A stretch of DNA of 23,988 nucleotides from NCBI GenBank assembly GCA_049600855.1, contig JBMYQA010000071.1, forward strand, positions 1 to 23,988, in the 5' to 3' direction. The DNA comes from JBMYQA01 sp049600855 (GTDB lineage Bacteria; Bacteroidota; Bacteroidia; Cytophagales; Flammeovirgaceae). Every line of letters starts with the position of its first letter. The first letter of the stretch is position 1. A program made the position numbers and the translations under genes. Shown here piece after piece: positions 22,430 through 23,988 of the stretch. Below the pieces are notes generated by a model. It saw nothing but the letters and a program-made list of their open reading frames with translations, searched no databases and had not been told where the DNA came from.

Positions 22430-23968
22430 ATGAAACACGCCTTTTGGTTAACTTTATCATTGCTCCTGAGCATATCCGCTTTTTCTCAAAAGGAGCGAAA
22501 CAATCAAATCAGTTACGAAAAAAGAATTGAATTAGAGCTAAAAGATGGCTACACAAATGAGCGAATTTATGAGTTTGGTAAGCAGGGTTTTGTGATGACC
22601 TCACGAAATATTGAAGTAGCTGCCAACAAAGTCGAATGGAAGTACGAACTATACAATACGGATTTGGAGTCTGTAAAATCGAAAAGTATTCACATCAACA
22701 AAAAATTCCGTTTTGATGAGCGCTTTGTAGATGAGCATCACATCCATACTTTGTATAAAGACAAAAAAGGCAATTATGCCATTGTTTCTGTAGATGCCGC
22801 AACCTTAGAAATCAAAAAAGTGGAAGGAACTATTCCCAAAAAATCATGGATTTCAGGCATGGCGATTTTAGGAGATTATGCTTTTTTAAAAGCTTCGATT
22901 AAAAAAGATTCCTTTTTATTTTCCGTAAACTGGAAAACGGGCAAAAAGCAGTTCATTCCCGTAAATATTCCTAGAATAAGCCCGAAAAAGGTATCACTTT
23001 GGAATTTCCAAACCATGAAAGAATCCAATGAGATCTTTTTATATGTGCGTGCTCAAATTGAGAAAAATAAGCATGACATCTACATCATCCGATTAAATGA
23101 CAAAGGGGAAAAAGAGGATTTATTTAACCTCACCAAAGATATTGATAAAAATATCATGAGTGTTACTGCTTCTAAATTAGCAGATGGTAAATATGTATTC
23201 ACAGGTACCTACTCAAAAAAGTTTGCAGTATCTTCTGAAGGCATGTATTTCTGTCAAGGTCAGGAAGGAAAAATCGACTTTATTGAGTTTTACAATTTCT
23301 TAGACCTTGAAAACTTTTTGGCTTACCTCCCCCAAAAACGTAAAAAGAAGTTAGAGAAAAAGAAAGAACGCAAAGAGAAAAAAGGAAAAGCGTTTAAAAT
23401 CAGTTACCGCATTGCAGCGCACAACATCATTCAATTAGACGATGGCTATTTGTTTTTAGGAGAAGCCTTCTACCCTACTTACCGCACAGAAACGTATTAT
23501 GTCACCACTACCATTGGCGGTGTTGCTTCTCGTGTACCCCAATACCGAACCGTTTTTGATGGTTACCAATACACACATGCGGTTCTTGGAAAGTTTGACA
23601 AGCAAGGCAAACTCATCTGGGATGAAATTTTCGAATTGTGGTCTGCTGCCAAGCCATTTTACATTAAGCGCTTCATTTCCATTGCCGAGCAAAAGCAAAA
23701 CTCCATTAAGCTAGCCTTTAGTAGTCGTGCCAATATCTTCACTAAGTCCGTTGATTTTGATGGTAAAGTGCTGGAAGATTCCAAATCAGAGGAAATTCAG
23801 ATGGCTTATGATGGAGATAAGTCGAAATGGTCAAGCTCCAATTTGAGCTTTTGGTATGAAAACTATTTCCTAGCCTGGGGCCGGCAGAAAATCAAAAATA
23901 AAGAGGACAACAAAAAGGTGAAGCGCAAGCGAAAGGTCTATTTTGTGAGTAAGATTAAATATGAGTAA
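22430..23968 (+). CDS. secreted protein of unknown function with Lys-rich insert
   Basis: A 512-residue exported protein. The signal peptide MKHAFWLTLSLLLSISAFSQ fixes the start at ATG 22430. A longer in-frame extension from a TTG at 22304 overlaps the LURP-one gene and encodes residues that do not look like a signal peptide, so it was dropped. The mature part is rich in alternating beta-type segments with regular aromatic residues (YALFLKASIKKDSFLFSV-like stretches), suggesting a beta-propeller-like or other all-beta fold, but no repeats were proven. Residues about 300-325 form an extremely basic run (KRKKKLEKKKERKEKKGK). The product presumably acts in the periplasm or at the cell surface. 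No domain or family was recognised. The gene is complete, ending 20 bp from the window edge. Confidence 0.8.
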   Translation: MKHAFWLTLSLLLSISAFSQKERNNQISYEKRIELELKDGYTNERIYEFGKQGFVMTSRNIEVAANKVEWKYELYNTDLESVKSKSIHINKKFRFDERFVDEHHIHTLYKDKKGNYAIVSVDAATLEIKKVEGTIPKKSWISGMAILGDYAFLKASIKKDSFLFSVNWKTGKKQFIPVNIPRISPKKVSLWNFQTMKESNEIFLYVRAQIEKNKHDIYIIRLNDKGEKEDLFNLTKDIDKNIMSVTASKLADGKYVFTGTYSKKFAVSSEGMYFCQGQEGKIDFIEFYNFLDLENFLAYLPQKRKKKLEKKKERKEKKGKAFKISYRIAAHNIIQLDDGYLFLGEAFYPTYRTETYYVTTTIGGVASRVPQYRTVFDGYQYTHAVLGKFDKQGKLIWDEIFELWSAAKPFYIKRFISIAEQKQNSIKLAFSSRANIFTKSVDFDGKVLEDSKSEEIQMAYDGDKSKWSSSNLSFWYENYFLAWGRQKIKNKEDNKKVKRKRKVYFVSKIKYE

Positions 23969-23988
23969 TGAATATGAGATGATACTCA

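Noticed and set aside
1..23988. CRISPR array, insertion sequence, prophage or tRNA
   Set aside because: No regularly spaced repeats, transposase or integrase motifs, terminal inverted repeats, or tRNA T-loop sequences were recognised on either strand.

Overview
The window looks like a chromosomal segment of a Bacteroidota bacterium, probably a marine-type Cytophagales relative. The reasons are: a TonB-dependent receptor with an N-terminal carboxypeptidase-like domain, the start of a two-component-regulator-propeller sensor, a DUF4301 protein, promoter elements of the Bacteroidota type (TAnnTTTG), and few Shine-Dalgarno sites. All identifications are from motifs and family knowledge; no database search was run.

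Layout. 1-192: start of a propeller-type sensor gene leaving the window on the minus strand. 521-1720: an orphan CoxE-like VWA protein. 1833-3838: an AT-rich type II restriction-modification pair (an ApaLI-like nuclease and a beta-type DNA methyltransferase), followed by an AlkB-like dioxygenase at 3923-4510. 4598-7144: two divergent PLP enzymes (a trans-sulfuration-family lyase and a class V aminotransferase/cysteine-desulfurase-like enzyme). 7251-7967: a sulfotransferase-like gene just downstream of a LacI regulator.

7978-17478 is the most coherent system: a sugar-uptake and catabolism locus, most likely for sucrose. A LacI regulator (minus strand) is divergent from a TonB-dependent receptor, which is followed on the plus strand by an SSS-family sodium/solute symporter, a cytoplasmic GH100-like invertase and a PfkB-family (fructo)kinase. 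A second LacI regulator follows after a 529-bp gap. The inferred flow is: sugar crosses the outer membrane by the receptor and the inner membrane by the symporter, the invertase hydrolyses it, and the kinase phosphorylates the fructose. There is no SusD partner. The divergent LacI/receptor intergenic region carries a striking 26-bp near-perfect palindrome made of two abutting LacI-type operators plus a third site. A similar site lies before the second LacI gene.

17591-23968: housekeeping and hypothetical genes. These are a DUF4301 protein, a strong 14-bp-arm hairpin, tandem YjdJ-type GNAT paralogues (the first with a doubtful start), a minus-strand operon with ATGA overlaps (lipoprotein, four-helix membrane protein, RluA-family pseudouridine synthase), a LURP-one/tubby-like protein and a large secreted protein of unknown function. 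No tRNA, rRNA, CRISPR array or insertion sequence was seen.
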